Shown one piece after another: positions 46,801 through 56,274 of a stretch of DNA of 64,000 bases (the stretch's first letter is position 1; each line of letters opens with the position of its first letter). This DNA comes from Andrena cerasifolii (Eukaryota > Arthropoda > Insecta > Hymenoptera > Andrenidae). The position numbers and the translations under genes were made by a program. Under the pieces are notes generated by a model, which had not been told where the DNA came from, ran no database searches, and worked only from the letters and a program-made list of their open reading frames with translations. Where the stretch lies: positions 5,828,001-5,892,000 of the forward strand of contig NC_135121.1 of NCBI RefSeq assembly GCF_050908995.1, read 5' to 3'.

Positions 46801-49800
46801 CCACTTCCATGTTTGCACTTGCTGTGGACAACATTCACCTTTCAGCTGAATTTCAAACCAGAATGTATGTTACATTTAAAAACGACTCATCGCTGCACCG
46901 AAGGGAACGCCAGTTTTTGTTTAGACTTTGCTCGAGTGTCTAAAGAAAGAGGGACATAGTACAGTTTTTTTTTTAATAAATTTATTACTTCTATTAATTT
47001 GGATGTTGCATTTTGTTCCAGGCAATTTTATGTCAGTTCGACCCAAGATTTCTGCATATTTCTCCTAGTATTAAGATTGTATGTACTTTCTGAAAACTTC
47101 TTTTGTAGCTTTGATGGATGTTTTATTATTTGAGAAGAATTAACCCTTAACTCTTGGTTGGCACACCTACTTTTTTTGAACGTCGTTGTCACACTGGGTC
47201 AATTTGGCCCTGCTAATTTTCAACCAGTTGTTGTTTAAGAACTATTTCTTAAATTAACCCTTAACTGGTATCCTGGGGTCGCTCGTGACCCCAAGTTCGG
47301 TTGTCTAAGTTGGTAAACTGAATTTCTAATTAATTTTAAAATGATAGTTTAACTTTCTACGCTTCTATTATTTTCTACATTACCTAAGAAGAAAATATTC
47401 ATAGTGGTTGCTCTAGTATCGACTTTACAAATTTCTATGTCCTTTTTTATTTGGGGTCTGCCACGACCCCAGTATACCAGTCACGTTTGCCAAAAACTGT
47501 ATACCAGTTAAGGATTAAGTCTCTAAAATTCTGAGATAAAGTTTGAACGTTGTAGAATATAAGCGCATCGTAGAAAGTTGGCATTTAAATTGTCATCATG
47601 CTTAAAAATAATTTGAAACAGTAAGAGATTCGATAAAAAGTTTTTTGCTTAAAAAAATTGCAGGGTCAATTTTGACCCAGTGTGACAAGCGAGGGTTAAC
47701 TGGCGAGGTGGGCTCTTATGACCCCATGGCTATGCTCCAGATGCTTGTTCATTTCGAGGTCTTCTCACGCGAAGATGCAGAGTAACAAATTGTAATTTTA
47801 TATTCTTCACAAATAAATCATATTCGGATCAAACCCCAACATTCTACTGTGCATGTACATGGGAATAAAATTGGGGTGTGTCAAGCACGACTTTACTAGT
47901 TGGGTAACAAATTCTCCACCTGGCCAGTTAAGGGTTGAAATGAGATAAGCCTCGCTGCCGTGTTTTGTTATATCCTAACTATTCATGTACGCGAAGCACA
48001 TGAAAATCAGAATGAAGAAATGATAATAAAAACATGGGTGTGTACTAGGGTGGCTATTCTTTACTCTTGGTACAATTTTTTTTCCAGATTTTCTTCGGGG
48101 CACCCTCCAGAATAATTTCAAATAATTAAAAGAAAATCCGTGTAAAGTTTGAGCTCGATCGGATAAGGGAAAGGGTGGTTCTCTGCTTCTTCCGGCCCGG
48201 CCCTGGCGGGGTTGCTAGTTATGTACAGCTAATACCACCTTGCAAGCCAAATGCTCGTATAGGCGAAGCCTGAGGAAGAGCGCGCCCTTTTGGGCCAAGA
48301 CGGCTATACTAGATGTTGCGTAAAGGTTGTACGTTCATTATTGGGCCTCGCTTATCGCCGCTTTTCAAATGGCGTGCACACTGTTTATCTCACTAACAAA
48401 ATGAAACAGGCCCATAGTGTATATGACATGTTTTATTCAGAATGACCCAGTGAACGCGTAGGAAAAGTTTGTTAGCTGTCTGCTGACAGATCAGCCTGGG
48501 TCGCGCATTCAAATTCTCGCGAGCAGGGTAGCGTTTTCATTCCAAGCATTCGCCTCATAACAGATTAACAAGGAGAGTGCAAGGCCAAAAAATGATCCTC
48601 TACAATTGTCATCCTATCTGACGTGAGATTGCCACGCCGCACAGTGGGACGGATCGACGTTCAGGTAGGCATTCAGTTCATTTCTTACATATTTCATCAT
48701 TTAATGATTATAATCTAAGATTACAGGTAATATATTGTATAATAAATACAATAATCATTTTTTTTTCTCGTCGCTCTTTTTAATAATGGGACTTCAAGAG
48801 TCCCTTCATGTTGATTTCCATATATATACATCCATATATATGGATCGAGGCTTATTAATAAATTATTTAGAAAATCTTGATTTGTCATTTTTCGGCTGCT
48901 CTTTTTGCGTATAATTCGCAGTAGTTTTTAAAATCATTATTTCGGGCGTTCTAGGCTTCCTCAGTTAAATATTCTAAAAAAATTTTAGATTTCCATTTTT
49001 AGAAAATGATCAGCTTTTACACATTGGAATAGTTTTAGTTAGTCTTTTCCTTGTAATGAAAAATATAAACACTTATATTCTATTGCCAAATTAAGATTTT
49101 TTGTTACTATTTTCGTATTTTTCTAAATTAAAAGAATTGTTCGTATTTGTCCGTAAATTCAAGCATACCTCATAATTCTGGATAAATTCAATTCCACAAA
49201 ATTCAATTATTCATATCCGACCGCATCCGACCCTTTGAAAAATTGATATTTTTTTGCAGAAACGCAGGTGCAAGTCAGGAGAAATATACTATTTTGCTCC
49301 AATTTTTTATTTGCAATAATAATTGTGCAAATTGAATGTTTTTAGCTTTAAATTACACTAATTGAGTAATGTTCAAGTATAATAATAATGAGTAATATAC
49401 GTTGGAAGTGAAGCACGCAGAGGTGTGCAACGTGTAAAAGTAGGAATGAAACGCTAGATAAATAAGAATGAATCATGTATGTAATCAGAGGGTGATTGGA
49501 ATCGAATTTTGCAGAAACAAATAAAAAGGAAGCAAAAAAAAATGATTATTGTATTTATTATACAATATATTACCTGTAATCTTAGATTATAATCATTAAA
49601 TGATGAAATATGTAAGAAATGAACTGAATGCCTACTAAACGTCGATCCGTCCCACTGTGCGCCGGCGAATTTATATAGCGCGCCAAAGTATGCGCTGGAC
49701 GAACGCGGCGTCTGTACCGTCTTTTGTTTTTGTGTTCACTATGCTGACTTCAAGCGATTCCTGTTCTGTTCTTTGTAGTCCACGAGATATGTAAGTGACG

Positions 49801-52800
49801 ACGAAATAAATGTTCGTTTTTTATACATTCAACCAACACTATCTTTATGAAAATAGTACCAATTGATTGGCGAGGTTCTCCCGGTGATGCTGAGTTTACA
49901 CCTGACGAGTGCTCGGCCAAGTGAACTTACTGGGCAGAGCACACTCGCCCAGTCTGAACGCATATTCTAGTAATCCGGCGGGGAAGATTTTCACTCGGCC
50001 GAGTAGCAGACCGATGACTCGGCCGAGTCACTCGTCAGATGTAAATCCAGCTTATTGCTTAGCTTACACCTGACGAGTGCTCGGCCGAGTGAGCCCACTG
50101 AGCCGAGCACTCGCCCAGTCTGAACGCATATTCTAGTACTCGGCCGAGTAGTCCTGCGTGCAAATCGGTCAAAATTTTCACTCAGCCGAGTAGCAGACCG
50201 AGCGAGTCACTCGTCAAGTGTAAACCCAGCTTAAGTTTACACCTGACGAATGCTCGGCCGAGTGAGCCCACTGGACAGAGCACACTCGCCCAGTCTGAAC
50301 GCATATTCTAGTACTCGGTCGAGTAACCCAGCGGGGAAGATTGTCACTCGGCCGAGTCACTCGTCAGATGTAAATCCAGCTTATTGCTTAGCTTACACCT
50401 GACGAGTGCTCGGCCAAGTGAGCCCACTGAGCCGAGCACTCGCCCAGTCTGAACGCATATTCTAGTACTCGGCCGAGTAGTCCTGCGTGCAAATCGGTCA
50501 AAATTTTCACTCAGCCGAGTAGCAGACCGAGCGAGTCACTCGTCAAGTGTAAACCCAGCTTAAGTTTACACCTGACGAATGCTCGGCCGAGTGAGCCCAC
50601 TGGACAGAGCACACTCGCCCAGTCTGAACGCATATTCTAGTACTCGGTCGAGTAACCCAGCGGGGAAGATTGTCACTCGGCCGAGTCACTCGTCAGATGT
50701 AAATCCAGCTTATTGCTTAGCTTACACCTGACGAGTGCTCGGCCAAGTGAGCCCACTGAGCCGAGCACTCGCCCAGTCTGAACGCATATTCTAGTACTCG
50801 GCCGAGTAGTCCTGCGTGCAAATCGGTCAAAATTTTCACTCAGCCGAGTAGCAGACCGAGCGAGTCACTCGTCAAGTGTAAACCCAGCTTAAGTTTACAC
50901 CTGACGAATGCTCGGCCGAGTGAGCCCACTGGACAGAGCACACTCGCCCAGTCTGAACGCATATTCTAGTACTCGGTCGAGTAACCCAGCGGGGAAGATT
51001 GTCACTCGGCCGAGTCACTCGTCAGATGTAAATCCAGCTTATTGCTTAGCTTACACCTGACGAGTGCTCGGCCAAGTGAGCCCACTGAGCCGAGCACTCG
51101 CCCAGTCTGAACGCATATTCTAGTACTCGGCCGAGTAGTCCTGCGTGCAAATCGGTCAAAATTTTCACTCAGCCGAGTAGCAGACCGAGCGAGTCACTCG
51201 TCAAGTGTAAACCCAGCTTAAGTTTACACCTGACGAATGCTCGGCCGAGTGACCCCACTGGACAGAGCACACTCTCCCAGTCTGAACGCATATTCTAGTA
51301 CTCGGTCGAGTACCCCAGCGGGGAAGATTTTCACTCGGCCGAGTCACTCGCCAGGTGTAAACCTACTTTATGCGTTCAGACTGGGCGAGTGCTCGGCTCA
51401 GTGGGCTCACTCGGCCGAACACTCTTCAGGTGTAGACTCAGCATAACAATAAATTCGCACTATTTTCATAAAGCCAGGATGAAAACCAGGGAGAGTGAAG
51501 TGTTTATATATCTCTTCGCTTTTCTTATCAATCTGTTAAGCTGGGTTTACACCTGACGAGTGACTCGGCCGAGTCATTCAATCTGCCACCCCGCCGAGTG
51601 AAACTTTGGACCTATTTGCCCGCCGGACTACTCAGTCGAATACTAGAATATGCGTTCAGACTGGGCGAGTGTCTGGGCCCAGTGGGCTCACTCGGCCGAG
51701 CACTCGTCAGGTGTAAACTAAGCATTATGATTCGCTGAGCTCGAGGTGGCGAAGGATGAAGGTGAAGGCGATCGCATAAAAGAAGGTTGTGGGAATTAGC
51801 TGTTACGCTGAAATAACGAAATGAGCCCAAACTACTATTACCCGGCCGAAAGAAGATCCCCAAGAGGCGGGCTCGGGCGATACAGTCCGTCGCTATGACG
51901 ATTGGTCGAATCACCTATTTGGGCACACTTTTAAAGACACGGCACACGTATTTTGGTTATTGGCTGAAGTAGGCACATGATTGTCGCACCGCGCGACGAA
52001 GAGAGCGAACAAAACACATCGAGATCGAGTGGAATAGAGCGATCTGCCCGACGAGCGCCAAAGCAATTGCGTAGGCATCTCAGATAGTTAACGATTAATA
52101 TATAATAACATAAAAATTTCCTTATTTTTCACAATATATTCAGGAAAGTATTATCATTAGTTTGGTTAGATTTTTCTGATTAAAATAAGCCCAAACGCAA
52201 TCTCGCACAGATTGTTTGAAAAATAAGGAAATTTTTATGTTATTATATATTAATGGTTAACTGTCTGAGATGCCTACGCTATTGCTTTGGCGTTCGTCGG
52301 TCAGATCGCTCTATTCCACTCGATCTCGATGTGTTTTGTGCGCTCTCTTCGTCGCGCGGTGCGACAATGTATGTGCCTACTTCAGCCAATAACCAAAATA
52401 CGTGTGTCGCGTCTTTAAAAGTGTGCCAAAATAGGCGATTCGACCAATCGTCATAGCGGCGGACTGTATCGCCCGAGCCCGCCTCTTGGGGATCTTCTTT
52501 CGGCCGGGTAATAGTACATGGCACTGCCCAGTAACCAAATCCATGCAGTTCGGTTGGAACGAAACAGCCAAAACAACTAGAGGCAGACAGGATTAAGGAT
52601 CAAGCCCACTGACCGAGTTGAGCAGCAATATCTTTGACCAGCTTCGCCTCCTGCTCCTCCGAAGTATCCGCGTCGCTCATCAGCCTGGCGAATTCAACTC
52701 TCAGCTGCTTATTTTCATCCTCGAGGGTGCTGATCTTCTTTTGCATCATGTCTAGGCTAATACCGCGGAGTCCGGTGGGCGTACCGGCCTCGGATCTAGA

Positions 52801-54188
52801 CTCCTCAGCGTCATTTGTGAGAATCTGGATCAGCTCTGTCTTCTTCACGAGCTCGTGGGTCAGTTGAGTGAGACTTTCGTTGGTTTCCTTTAGCTCTGAC
52901 TCTAAATTCGTGACGGTGGTCTCGAGCTTTTGGTTGTGCGACAGTAGCTCCTTGCCGATTCGCGCGGTCAGCTCTAAATCCTTCTCTTTCTGCAAATGAG
53001 AGGAAGAAATGTCTAGGTCATTTAATATCCAATCACAACGATCGCATCTATGATTGCCCAGCTGATTATTCAGCGTGGCATCTTGACTTTGAAATTATGC
53101 AGACTGTCTATGGATGAGCAACACGTGACACAGTTGGCGAATGGCAGGACAATCAAGGGGATGTAACACGTTTCTTTCAAAGAAAATAGTCTCTAGTTAA
53201 ACTGGGTGAATACTGCTTGGGAATTTTTCAAAAGCATGTCCAAGTCTCTTTGTAATGCGAGAATATAAAAGAAGCGAATTCGACGAGCTGGTTTAAAATC
53301 ACTCTGAAATAATCTCACGATCAAATGTATCACCCCTGGCTCTGAAACGTGTTTATAAAATTTTTGGAACTGATCAATCACATAATCACTTATCTTTTAT
53401 CCGCCTGGTATTGACGGTTTGATAATGAGAGATGGATGACTGCAGAATTTGTTTTTAATTTATGTTCTTTTTAAAGATTCATTTCTTTTTCTATTTTTAT
53501 ACTCCGACGAATATTACTTAAATGAAAAGCTTACGTAAATAAATAATCAAACAGAAGATAATACAGTATATTGTGCATACCTATTATGTATAATTCTTAG
53601 TGGAAACTAAACGTGGAGTATATGGAAATAATATTTTTAATTATTATCTGTCTAATACAGTAAAGCTATTTTATAATTTACTCAGTACTCGTTATAAATT
53701 AATTTGTTAATTATAAGGTAATTTCTCTTACTTTTATTCAACAAATGAAAAGAATACTCCTGCTTTTATTCGTTATTAGACATTTTAGTCTCTAAGATTT
53801 TTCGTCTACCTCTGCTTTTATTCGTTATTAGACATTTTAGTCTCTAAGATTTTTTGTCTACCTCTGCTTTTATTAATAAAATTCCCTGCGAAAAACTTAC
53901 AGTGACTTCGGCCTGACTTTGGGAAAGTAAAAAAGGAGTGTTTTCATCAGCAGAATATACGTAAAAAAAAATAAAGAAACGTTTCGTTTTCACATTCCTC
54001 GGTACTTTCTGCCATTTAACAACTATTTCACGAGTTACTTGTCTACGCACACCCAGCATTTTGCAGGGAATATATTTTGATGCTCGATCGTTTATTAGAG
54101 ATGACAATTACCTCCTCCAGAAGCCTTGTAACTGCTTCTATGTCATTATAGGTCTTGGTCATTTGGCTCACCCGGTTGCTACATAGAA
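40375..54188 (-). CDS. milt: Milton/TRAK mitochondrial transport adaptor (last nine exons)
   Basis: Minus-strand exons, 5' to 3': 54112-54188, 52614-52989, 46586-46821, 45170-45360, 44809-45048, 43819-44156, 42155-42502, about 41539-41741 and 40375-40857. They give 829 codons and a TGA. Milton/TRAK proteins tie mitochondria (through Miro) to kinesin-1 and dynein-dynactin. The first exons hold RVSQMTKTYNDIEAVTRLLE and ELTARIGKELL, the conserved HAP1_N coiled coil. More coiled coil follows to NLLAETQEQL, then DSIASELESS (aligning with the TRAK Spindly-type motif), YKKVFETVRSA, LHHWTQLATPTLG, GLLEERPGVKTRG and LAKMLNERGIKAV, all typical of the Milton C-terminal region. It ends in a basic, Ser-rich tail. 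Introns are large and rich in repeats. The N-terminal exons were not found before 64000. Confidence 0.94.
40858..41538 (-). other. Milton last intron
   Basis: Contains the fold-back at 40937-41192; the rest is AT-rich. No micro-exon was recognised. Confidence 0.65.
40937..41192. mobile_element. TA-flanked fold-back MITE
   Basis: CTATTTGCCAGATGAGAAGA with an inverted right end CATCTGGCAATAG; TA on both sides. Arms of about 80 bp. Confidence 0.72.
41539..41741 (-). CDS. milt: Milton exon H (3' edge uncertain)
   Basis: Acceptor AACTAG. IKAVTPSCVGTP, a Ser/Pro-rich part and LLKRTFGGETE. The only good GT donor (CAT|GTAAAA, exon end 41535) leaves phase 1, which does not fit the next exon. A GC donor (GAG|GCATGT, end 41539) leaves phase 0 and does. 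Confidence 0.75.
41742..42154 (-). other. Milton intron G-H
   Basis: AT-rich. A small hairpin (TTAATTTCGTTTCAGTC and its inverse) lies at about 42016-42063. Nothing else seen. Confidence 0.6.
42155..42502 (-). CDS. milt: Milton exon G
   Basis: Acceptor CCTACAG, donor GTATTT. GLLEERPGVKTRG, YTLSDLEEDEEYTNPGK and LGLAKMLNERG, a hallmark of TRAK proteins. Confidence 0.94.
42503..43818 (-). other. Milton intron F-G
   Basis: Nearly filled by the hAT element at 42845-43795; the rest is AT-rich. Confidence 0.75.
42845..43795. mobile_element. hAT element with purine-rich minisatellite interior
   Basis: Ends CAGGGGCGGATTTAGG and CAAATCCACCCTTG, with a perfect 8-bp duplication GCCAAAGG at 42837-42844 and 43796-43803. 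The interior is dozens of variants of a GGGAGCGGCAAATTTTG unit, with a higher-order repeat of about 293 bp (compare 42961 with 43254). Long open frames on both strands are repeat artefacts. Confidence 0.85.
43819..44156 (-). CDS. milt: Milton exon F
   Basis: Acceptor TTTTTAG, donor GTAATG. LEAALRRLTPAEVLARR, a Gly/Ser-rich stretch, and LHHWTQLATPTL. A hAT element's duplication starts 15 bases beyond its donor. Confidence 0.93.
44157..44808 (-). other. Milton intron E-F
   Basis: AT-rich; I see no repeat or exon in it. Confidence 0.6.
44809..45048 (-). CDS. milt: Milton exon E
   Basis: Acceptor GTCGCAG, donor GTAAGT. PTYKKVFETVRSASR, a Ser/Thr-rich middle, and SLITDFEDYP. Confidence 0.91.
45170..45360 (-). 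CDS. milt: Milton exon D, Spindly-type motif region
   Basis: Acceptor TGCAAG, donor GTACGT; 63 codons and two bases. VVNLLAETQEQL, then a linker and DSIASELESSLYSEL. Confidence 0.92.
45361..46585 (-). other. Milton intron C-D
   Basis: Contains the TTAA-flanked element at 45622-46325; otherwise nothing recognised. Confidence 0.7.
45622..46325. mobile_element. TTAA-flanked element (GGGGGGAGCCTGGTGTA ends)
   Basis: TTAA at 45618-45621 and 46326-46329. GGGGGGAGCCTGGTGTA is inverted at the right as TACACCAGGCTCCCCCC. PiggyBac-like target. Its 84-codon open frame has no recognised domain. Confidence 0.78.
46586..46821 (-). CDS. milt: Milton exon C, coiled coil
   Basis: Acceptor TCCACAG, donor GTGTGT; two bases plus 78 codons, SANMEVDGIADEL to FKDRYAE. 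Highly charged heptads. Confidence 0.92.
47144..47695. mobile_element. TTAA-flanked element, interrupted copy of 29029 family
   Basis: TTAA at 47140-47143 and 47696-47699. The sequence matches the inverted 29029-29279 element on either side of an insert at 47258-47514. Confidence 0.75.
47258..47514. mobile_element. Nested TTAA-flanked element
   Basis: TTAA at 47254-47257 and 47515-47518; ends CCCTTAACTGGTATCC and TATACCAGTTAAGGA. Interior has CTGGGGTC/GACCCCAG inverted blocks. Confidence 0.78.
47700..47927. mobile_element. TTAA-flanked short element
   Basis: Between TTAA 47696-47699 and 47928-47931. CTGGCGAGGTGG at the left and CCACCTGGCCAG at the right are inverted. It shares its left TTAA with the previous element. 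Confidence 0.6.
48640..49659. mobile_element. Transib-like non-autonomous element
   Basis: Inverted ends of about 125 bp begin CACAGTGGGACGGATCGACG. CGCCG is duplicated exactly at 48635-48639 and 49660-49664. A CACAGTG end with a GC-rich 5-bp duplication is the Transib signature. The 770-bp interior is AT-rich and has no transposase. Confidence 0.82.
49890..51434. repeat. 329-bp satellite made of a fold-back element
   Basis: The junction CCAGCTTAAGTTTACACC recurs at about 50231, 50560, 50889 and 51218, exactly 329 bp apart, with nearly identical units. Each unit has two related halves of about 165 bp, and each half begins TTACACCTGACGA and ends with an inverted TCGTCAxxTGTAAA. The right edge (51358-51434) is inverted. 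Confidence 0.85.
51540..51723. mobile_element. Solo copy of the satellite's parent MITE
   Basis: GCTGGGTTTACACCTGACGA to TCGTCAGGTGTAAACTAAGC, one 184-bp fold-back with the same CTCGGCCGAG and TATTCTAGTA core as the satellite halves. Confidence 0.75.
51835..52514. mobile_element. Long palindromic element, TA-flanked
   Basis: CTATTACCCGGCCGAAAGAA is inverted at the right; arms of about 280 bp on either side of a 100-bp AT-rich centre. TA at 51833-51834 and 52515-52516. It ends 100 bases from milton exon B. Confidence 0.78.
52614..52989 (-). CDS. milt: Milton exon B, HAP1_N coiled coil
   Basis: Acceptor TTTGCAG, donor GTCAGT. 125 codons and one base. Starts KEKDLELTARIGKELL, then heptad-rich sequence to VKDIAAQL. 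TARIG stands where vertebrate TRAKs have AARIG (the dynein light-intermediate-chain CC1 box). Confidence 0.94.
52990..54111 (-). other. Milton intron A-B
   Basis: AT-rich; a 52-bp unit is duplicated in tandem (53761-53812 and 53813-53864). No exon seen. Confidence 0.65.
53761..53864. repeat. 52-bp tandem duplication
   Basis: TGCTTTTATTCGTTATTAGA starts both units; they differ by one base near the end. Confidence 0.8.
54112..54188 (-). CDS. milt: Milton exon A (first in window)
   Basis: Acceptor GTTGCAG, donor GTAATT. Two bases complete a codon, then 25 codons, LCSNRVSQMTKTYND to RLLEE. Confidence 0.93.
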
Positions 54189-54465
54189 CTGCAACGAAAC
54201 AAAAGAGAAGAGGATAATACTAACTTTTATAGCACACCATGACAAGAATACCATTTCAATAATAAACGAATGTAACGAATATTATATAACAAGTGACAAG
54301 CTAGTGGTCTGCGTTAGTGGAGCAACAATTCGACAATGAAACCAGACAAATACAGTAAACAACACAAACGGTAAATTAAACAGCAATAATATAAAATTAA
54401 CACGTAAACCTACGGAGTCTTAATTATGCGTTACATATCAATTAAATTGCCACACGCCACGTGGA

Positions 54466-54879
54466 ACAAGGAAACGTGCCCACCCGGAAAATTCTATTTT
54501 AAAGAAACTTCGCGCGAATGTGTTGCACATTAGAGTTTGCACGGAGCAATTTTTCTTCCCTTGGAAATTCACTCCGAAGGGGTGGAAACTAGCCCTTAAA
54601 GTTATCGCGTCTCTTCGCTTCTCTAACTTTATTTTTCTTTTGCTGGTACGATGGAGCATAAAAGACTGAACAACTTTTGTATTGAAACTTTTGTTCTATT
54701 TCGCAAAGTTACAAAGTTATATTAAAAAACTGAAAAACGCTTTAAGGGCTAGTTCCACCCTCTTCGGAGTGAATTTCCGCGGAATAAAAAAATTGCTCCC
54801 TGCATACTCCAGTACGCTTTACATTCACATGCAGTTTCATTGGAATCAGAATTTTCGGACTGGGAAAATGTTTCATTGT
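54466..54879. mobile_element. ACAAGG-ended fold-back, copy 5 (diverged)
   Basis: ACAAGGAAACGTGCCCACCC to a worn right end near ATGTTTCATTGT. Inverted CACTCCGAAGGGGTGGAAAC and GTTCCACCCTCTTCGGAGTG arms. Confidence 0.6.
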
Positions 54880-54903
54880 AATTTATTTCTCGTACGGGCA
54901 ATT

Positions 54904-56274
54904 GAGGGCTCGGATGCAGTAAGCGGACTAGCGCTCGAAAATGCGAAAAAGTATTGTCCAAACGCTAAGAAAAATTGGAAAATTAAATGTTGTTAAACTG
55001 TATTTTAAAAAATATAGTGTTGTAAAACTCGTCACGACACACATTTTTTCTATTTACAGATTGTTTATCCAATCATTAGTATTCGAGATAAAAATTATAA
55101 ACAAAAAAAATTTCTTCGACCAAAATCATTATTTCTTTAAACGTAAATTGCGATAACTTGAGTAAATATTAACGGATCGTTATGAGACTAGAAACATAGA
55201 ACTCAGAAAACTCTAGCGAAGCCGTAGAAGGTATGCACAAATCTCTTATGTTAAAAAATGTAATAATATTTAATTTAAAAGTAATACTGGACATAATGTA
55301 TGTTTTTCAACGTTCGCCGTTAAAAAGTATCGAGGGAATTTTGAGGTACATATAACTTGCAGCGACAAAGTTTTTTCTTAATATACAAGGAAGTTTTTCA
55401 CCAATTTTCACACTGATTAATAAATAATTGTAGAAGATATGACGATATATATAAATCCCGCGCGGCACAAACAGTCAGCAACTGCGTACAATCGCGTCAC
55501 ACTGCAAAGACGTGACGTTCTCACTATTATATGATTATATATTACAAAAAAATATTGCGATATTATTTTCGAAATATTTAGTAACATTTTTATTATAGTA
55601 TTTACACGCAATATTTACAATATTCACACTGTTTTGTTTACAACATTCTGTTCTTTTATAAAAAGGAGAAAAAGAAAAATTTATAAAAGAACAGAATATT
55701 GTAAACAGAACAGTGCCGCGCGGGATTTATATATATCGTCATATCTTCTATAATTATTTATCAATCAGTGTGAAAATTGGTGAAAAACTTCCTTGTACAT
55801 TAAGAAAGAACTTTGTCACTGCAAGTTGTATGTACCTCAAAATTCCCTCGATACTTTTTAACGACGAACGTTGAGAAACATGGGTTATGTCCAGTATTAC
55901 TTTTAAATTAAATATTATTACATTTGTTAACACAAGGGTTTTGCGCATACCTTCTACGGCTTCACTAGAGTTTTCCGAAGTAATGTTTTAAGTCTCATAA
56001 CGATCCGTTAATATTTACTCAAGTTATCGCAATTTATGTTCAAAGAAATAATAATTTTGGTCGAAGAAAATTTTTTTGTTTATAATTTTTATCTCGAATA
56101 CTAATGATTGGATAAACAAGCTGTAAATAGAAAAATGGCGTGTCGTGGCGAGCTTTACAACGCTATATTTTTTAAAATACAGTTTAACGACATTTATTTT
56201 TCCAATATTTCTTAACGTTTGGACAATAATTTTTCCCATTTTCGAGCGCTAGTCCCCTTATTGCATACGAGCCC
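54904..56274. mobile_element. 1.4-kb palindromic element
   Basis: GAGGGCTCGGATGCAGTAAG at the left and an inverted right end ending CGAGCCC, with GCAATT repeated directly outside (54898-54903, 56275-56280). Arms of about 650 bp mirror each other, so matching short frames appear on both strands. Confidence 0.72.

Larger units (their letters stand above)
46822..52613 (-). other. Milton intron B-C (5.8 kb)
   Basis: A pile of mobile DNA: nested TTAA elements (47144-47927), a Transib-like element (48640-49659), a 329-bp satellite (49890-51434), its solo relative (51540-51723) and a long palindrome (51835-52514). Bases 47932-48630 hold nothing I can name. Confidence 0.8.

Noticed and set aside
50059..51375. 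Regular repeats resembling a CRISPR array
   Set aside because: The 329-bp units are contiguous with no unique spacers, and the genome is eukaryotic.
54941..55156. 71-codon frame and its mirror at 56024-56239
   Set aside because: Both are arms of the 1.4-kb palindromic element.
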